From contig JAUIRK010000947.1 of the NCBI GenBank assembly GCA_030549495.1, forward strand, positions 438,001-502,000: DNA of 64,000 nt, written 5' to 3'. This DNA is from Nectonema munidae (taxonomy: Eukaryota; Nematomorpha; Nectonematoida; Nectonematidae). The position numbers were made by a program, and so were the translations under genes. Under the pieces are notes generated by a model. It saw nothing but the letters and a program-made list of their open reading frames with translations. It was not told the origin of the DNA and searched no databases. Each line of letters starts with the position of its first letter. Within the stretch, counting starts at the first letter, position 1. Below, piece by piece: positions 59,844 to 64,000 of this stretch.

Positions 59844-60733
59844 GTATATATGATATGCAAAGCCTATAAGCTTTAAATGATTACAAATACAACAATTTAT
59901 AGGACTCAAAATTCAAAAAAATAAATCTTACCATAATAATTAATTACGTAATTAGTACATATATACATATATATGAAAAAGCACGCTTTAAATGAGTAAT
60001 ATTTGAACAAGAAGTGAGAATATTTTTTGGTGACTATTTTATAATTTTTTTAAATACTTATAGCCAATTTTTCAAACTACTCACTATTTCAACAAAAGTA
60101 TAAAATTTATCATTATCATTGCATTTACAAGGATACTGCAATTCATGGGGACCATTGAAATTTTTCTGAGATGTGATAAAGAATCAAAATAATTAAAAAA
60201 AGAAATAAAAAATTAGGAATTATTGAAGAATTTATATGCGCTAATAATTTTGAATCGTCTATTCATGAAGCCTGTATGGATATGAGAAAAGAACACTGAG
60301 AAATAAATTTAAAACCTAGCTAATTTAACTTTTAAGAATTTAACATTAAAGAGATTGATTAGAATAAAAATTTTAGTAGAAATTAATTATCTTTGGTTTC
60401 GAGAAAGCAAGCATCATTTAAATATCAAATCGGAAGGGGTAGATGAGTCAAATCACTTGTTTCCGCTTCCCCCGCTCAACGTACGCCCATATTGCAATTG
60501 AGTGAAAACTGGGATATATATATATATATGAGTTCAAAATCACATACATATTTCATCAAAAAGTTACACATTAACCCCAAGGATTGTGTGAGCTTATTGA
60601 AATGAAATTTACTAAGAAATGAATCAAAAGGTAAAATACTTCGTGTTAATTGTAGACATAGAAATGAATTAACCTTGGAAAGAGTTGCGTAATAACTTTT
60701 CAAAATCCTTGTAAACCACAAAACCGAATCAGC
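59844..60733. other. AT-rich region upstream of the SLC7 gene
   Basis: No coding signal. A TA microsatellite lies at 60513-60529. This should include the promoter of the transporter gene; no specific element was recognised. Confidence 0.45.
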
Positions 60734-61172
60734 ATGGAAAATGATGACAAGGAAAGCAAGAAGGTAGAACTCAAAAAAAACATTGGCTACTTTTCAGGCA
60801 TTGCAATCAATGTAGGAACGATAATAGGCGCCGGAATATTTGTCAGCCCAAACAGCGTCATCAATTATTGCGGATCAGTAGGTTTATCCCTCATATGCTG
60901 GGCCATTGGAGGCGTGCTTTCGTGGTTGGGAGCTTTGTGCTACGCAGAATTGGGAACAACGTACCCTGTTTCCGGTGGCGATTACGCTTACCTCAATTTG
61001 CTATTTGGCGAACTTCCTGCTTTCATGTACATGTGGACTTCTTTCCTCATTCTCTCGACTACAGGAAAAGCAACTTCTGCCTTAACTTTTGCAACTTACA
61101 TCCTTGACACCATTTTCCCAAATGAAAAACACCCATACTTCTGTGACAAGTTGATAGCTATAACCTTGATAT
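60734..61172 (+). CDS. SLC7-family amino-acid transporter, first coding exon
   Basis: ATG at 60734 in AGCATGG context opens a 146-codon exon ending at donor T|GTAAGT. After a polar, charged N-terminus (MENDDKESKKVELKK), TM1 carries the APC-family substrate-binding signature GTIIGAGIFVSP (about residues 28-39). TM2 follows (CWAIGGVLSWLGALCYAELG, with the conserved YAELG), then PVSGGDYAYL and TM3 (MYMWTSFLILSTTGKATSAL), then the start of TM4 (LIAITLI). This order matches the light subunits of heteromeric amino-acid transporters (SLC7A5-11), which exchange amino acids across the plasma membrane with an SLC3 partner. The particular member cannot be told from one exon. The remaining about eight TM segments must lie in later exons, not found before 64000. 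Confidence 0.9.
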
Positions 61173-61895
61173 GTAAGTGTATTTTTCCTCCTTTTAAAAA
61201 GCAAACTCAAAAACTATGCGCCTTTTGCACAACATTTATTTTCCCATACTTCGTCCTATCATTTACAAAAGAAATATTAGAGTGAGGTGTTAACCAGCAT
61301 TTGTCTAATTATTATTATCTGTGGTTAGTGCTCACTTTTCCACACAAAAATTAATTTAAATTGGTGCTTCGTTTGCATATATGCATCATGTTGTAAATTT
61401 TTATTTTGTCTTTCCAATTCATTTCAAATATATTTTGTAAACGGATTGTCTTTACTTTTCAAAAATATATCACAAATGAAGTTTTTTATACTTTGAGTAA
61501 AAATAATAAATTAATTAAAAAAACGAATTACACGAAGGGTTATATAGTCAATTACCCCAAATGATTTTTCAACACAAAAATTTTAGTTTGTGGAATTATT
61601 TCATATAAATTTATTCGCTGTGAAGACAATAAGAAAAAAATTTTTTTTATACGTATACAATTTAAGTTTGTTGATTTGAAATTGTAGGATAGTGTATAAT
61701 TTGCCTATATTTATGATTCTGTCCAAAGGGAAGAGATATGTAGGTGGGTAAAGAGTAGGATAAACTTTTAAATGAGGGGAATAAGTGCAAATTGAGGAGA
61801 TTATAAAAGCAATTTTGCATCAAATCGCTTGTTGAGACGAAGTATTTTATTTACCAAATTCTTCAATATGATAGTTAAAATTATTATTCATATTA

Positions 61896-62027
61896 ATAAA
61901 ATAATACAAAATTAAATCACGACTTTATTGAAATAAAAGGAATTGAATATGTTAGTTGAGAAATAACTTTTCCATTTTCAATTCATTTTATTTCAATAAA
62001 GTCGTGATTTATTTTGTATTATTTTAT
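61896..62027. mobile_element. Near-perfect fold-back element
   Basis: Left arm ATAAAATAATACAAAAT, then AATCACGACTTTATTGAAAT; the right arm is its inverted copy, ATTTCAATAAAGTCGTGATT, then ATTTTGTATTATTTTAT. Arms are about 55 bp with very few differences, around a spacer of about 25 bp. No coding sequence. Confidence 0.75.
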
Positions 62028-63534
62028 CTATGAAAACAGAATTTCCCATATTCATATTTTCATATTAATAAAATTCAAGTAAATTCATAGGGGTTAAAGG
62101 AACCATCAAAAGTGGTTTTGGTGAACGGGTGCTCGCTTAGGCCTTTTCAGATCGAGACAGACACAAGTGTCCCTCCATAAATAAAAATCATCTGCTTGTA
62201 TATTTTCAAAAACCACGCTCATAAAATAAACGCAATCCGCTTTAAAATTACGAAGAATTGGAAGTGATCGTTATATATTATTGTAGTAGGCATGAAAGTT
62301 GGTTTGCGTGTAAAATTTTGACAGTTTCATCATTTACATATGTTTCGTTTTTCCTTCTCGTTTTGCAGAAAGAGATAATTCATTCGGCATCCTATATTTT
62401 GTATATTTTTTATCAGTGATGACGACGTAGTTGCTTATCTTATTATTATGCAATGAAGCTTCTCTCTATATTGAAGAACGCAGGCACTGAATTAATTTTT
62501 TGTATTCACTATAGAAAGCTTACTTTGGTATACAAGAATAACTTAAGATGGAAGAGCGTCCTGTAAGTTTTAGTGTATATTCTGAAAATGGATAAGAGTA
62601 CACAGAACTAGAGCATTTAAATGGAAATGCTTTGCTTAATGTGAAAGAATTTTTCAGGAAAAATTCTCTCAAATCAAAGTCAGAATGATTTCATATCTTG
62701 CTGGCATGATGGTTCGCATAGAATAAAGATGTGCAAAACATAAAACTACGCAGGAAAAGGGATTTTTTGATTAGCGTGCCACTTTTAAACATTCAAGCAA
62801 TAGATAGCATGAGTTATTATAAAATTATAATGTTAAAGTATGTGGCTACAAAACTGAAATATTAATGTTAAATTTGGTATAGACTACTGACATATCAAAT
62901 GTTTATTGTATGTTGACTACGCAATCAGATTTTAATGAATTTCATATTTAAAAAATTGCACGTAAGAATATGTACTACCAAAAAGTGAGATAATTTTTTT
63001 AAATTTCATTTTTTTAAATCTTTCAAATCCATATCAAATTATTGTATATAAAATTTTAATTATCTTTTCATATAAGTTTAATTTTCCAGAATTATTGTAT
63101 ATTGAATATTTTTTATACTGCTAATAATAATTCTTCGAAATTATTTAGCTAAACTTTCAAAAAAGGGAACGAGAAGGAGGGGGGTGAGTTCTTTCTGTAT
63201 CCGCTCCTGTTACACATTACGATAAACAGAAGGTCATTATTATGCATAGTTGTTTGAAAAACGGTAATTTTCGCCAATCTATAAATTGATATTAACGATC
63301 GAAGGCGATATTGAATCGTTTAGTGTGCCTGATTGTAGCCCTCAAGCCGCCTGGTTCACATGTAATGTGCAGGGGTGGCCTGTTATATATTCCGAAAAGG
63401 CGCGCGCATTGATGACTTCTATGTTAAAAATTACTCAATTCTTTTTGAGATCTTTGATAATAATCATCTGATTCACTTATATCTTATTTTCTACAAACTG
63501 TGGTAAAGAGAATGACATTTAAATATAGGCACTC

Positions 63535-63625
63535 TCTATTTAGCAAACTAACGAATTATCGAACTAACTAAGTAAATAATGATTAACTAAACAGAGTAAT
63601 TAATTAACTAACTCAATAAATACTA
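63535..63625. repeat. Degenerate CTAACTAA-type simple repeat
   Basis: Words AACTAACG, GAACTAACTAAG, GATTAACTAAAC and TTAACTAACTC recur over about 90 bp, directly upstream of SINE copy f. Confidence 0.5.
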
Positions 63626-63628
63626 ACG

Positions 63629-63782
63629 AGGTTGGCGTGAGTTAAGTTGGTTAGATCCTTGACTTTGACCATATGGTGTTTGGTTCGATCCAGCATGGAG
63701 CCTTCTTTACTCATAGTTCGACACAAGCGGTGCAATTGCGTCTTGTCGATAAAAAGACTCAAAGATACCCTTACCTTTACTA
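63629..63782 (+). mobile_element. tRNA-derived SINE, copy f
   Basis: GGTTGGCGTGAGTTAAGTTG and GGTTAGATCC (A-box part), TGGTTCGATCCAGC (B box, consensus), then CTCATAGTTCGACACAAGCG and GTGCAATTGCGTCTTGTCG, then tail CCTTACCTTTAC. Clear colinear match to copy e. Confidence 0.78.
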
Positions 63783-64000
63783 AAGTGCAAACTAACTCCC
63801 CTCAAACCATATGTAGCGCCAAAGGACATAAATTCCGATGATACCCCTCCATCGTCTTACATGGTGTAATTTATCCCTATCTTTTGCTATTCAAAGAAGA
63901 GTTGGATACAATCTCTTAGAATGATGAAAAATATCGATCACCCCCCCCCCCCCCCCTATCGACGGGCCTGTGTTTACCTATATGGAGGGGTGCTCACCCA

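Larger units (their letters stand above)
61173..64000 (+). other. SLC7 intron or 3' flank with repeats
   Basis: No further APC-transporter exon was recognised. Holds a fold-back at 61896-62027, a stretch at 62130-62200 related in words (ACACAAGTGTCC) to the 40.4 kb MITE, a GC-richer open patch at 63293-63420 that matches nothing known, a CTAACTAA-type tract at 63535-63625, a SINE, and a poly-C run at 63941-63957. Confidence 0.5.

Noticed and set aside
63286-63471. Possible next SLC7 exon
   Set aside because: The peptide (GDIESFSVPDCSPQAAWFTC and on) is not membrane-like and does not match TM4-TM5 of the family.

Overview
The window is AT-rich eukaryotic DNA. Short GC-richer exons with ordinary GT..AG introns lie in long AT-rich introns, among many decayed transposons. 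The host proteins (ORC1, MCM3, an SLC7-type amino-acid transporter) are clearly opisthokont and most likely from an invertebrate animal. The SLC7 fold, the tRNA-derived SINE, the piggyBac and hAT relics and the APE-type LINEs fit an animal; nothing seen fixes the phylum. The standard genetic code is used.

Layout. Bases 1-1200 hold a decayed LINE fragment. ORC1 runs on the + strand from about 1262 to 15479 in nine exons. Its third intron contains a ~1.8 kb degenerate minisatellite that runs straight into a broken piggyBac transposase. A 3.1 kb intergenic stretch (hAT-like remnant, low-complexity T/G tract) separates the ORC1 stop from the stop of MCM3, which runs on the - strand from 43199 down to 18628 in sixteen exons. 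MCM3 introns carry a second piggyBac relic, two hAT transposase relics, three copies of a palindrome-ended MITE, and SINEs. From about 43.3 to 60.7 kb no complete host gene is recognised: there are two fold-back elements, a second LINE relic, a fairly well preserved hAT transposase, a third piggyBac relic, a complete 280-bp hAT MITE with target-site duplication, a further hAT relic, SINEs, and two orphan exon-like patches. The first exon of an SLC7-family transporter starts at 60734 (+); its remaining exons were not found before 64000.

ORC1 and MCM3 act in the same step. ORC1 is the ATPase of the origin recognition complex that helps load the MCM2-7 ring, of which MCM3 is a subunit. Here they are convergent neighbours. 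Both exon sets join in phase throughout and keep their ATPase motifs, so both genes look intact. ORC1 is short (about 513 residues in this model) because no BAH domain is seen before its AAA+ domain.

Mobile-element content is mostly cut-and-paste DNA transposons of two superfamilies (piggyBac and hAT), with TTAA-flanked and 8-bp-TSD miniature derivatives, plus a tRNA-derived SINE present at least six times. No LTR element, Polinton, CRISPR array or rRNA gene was recognised.
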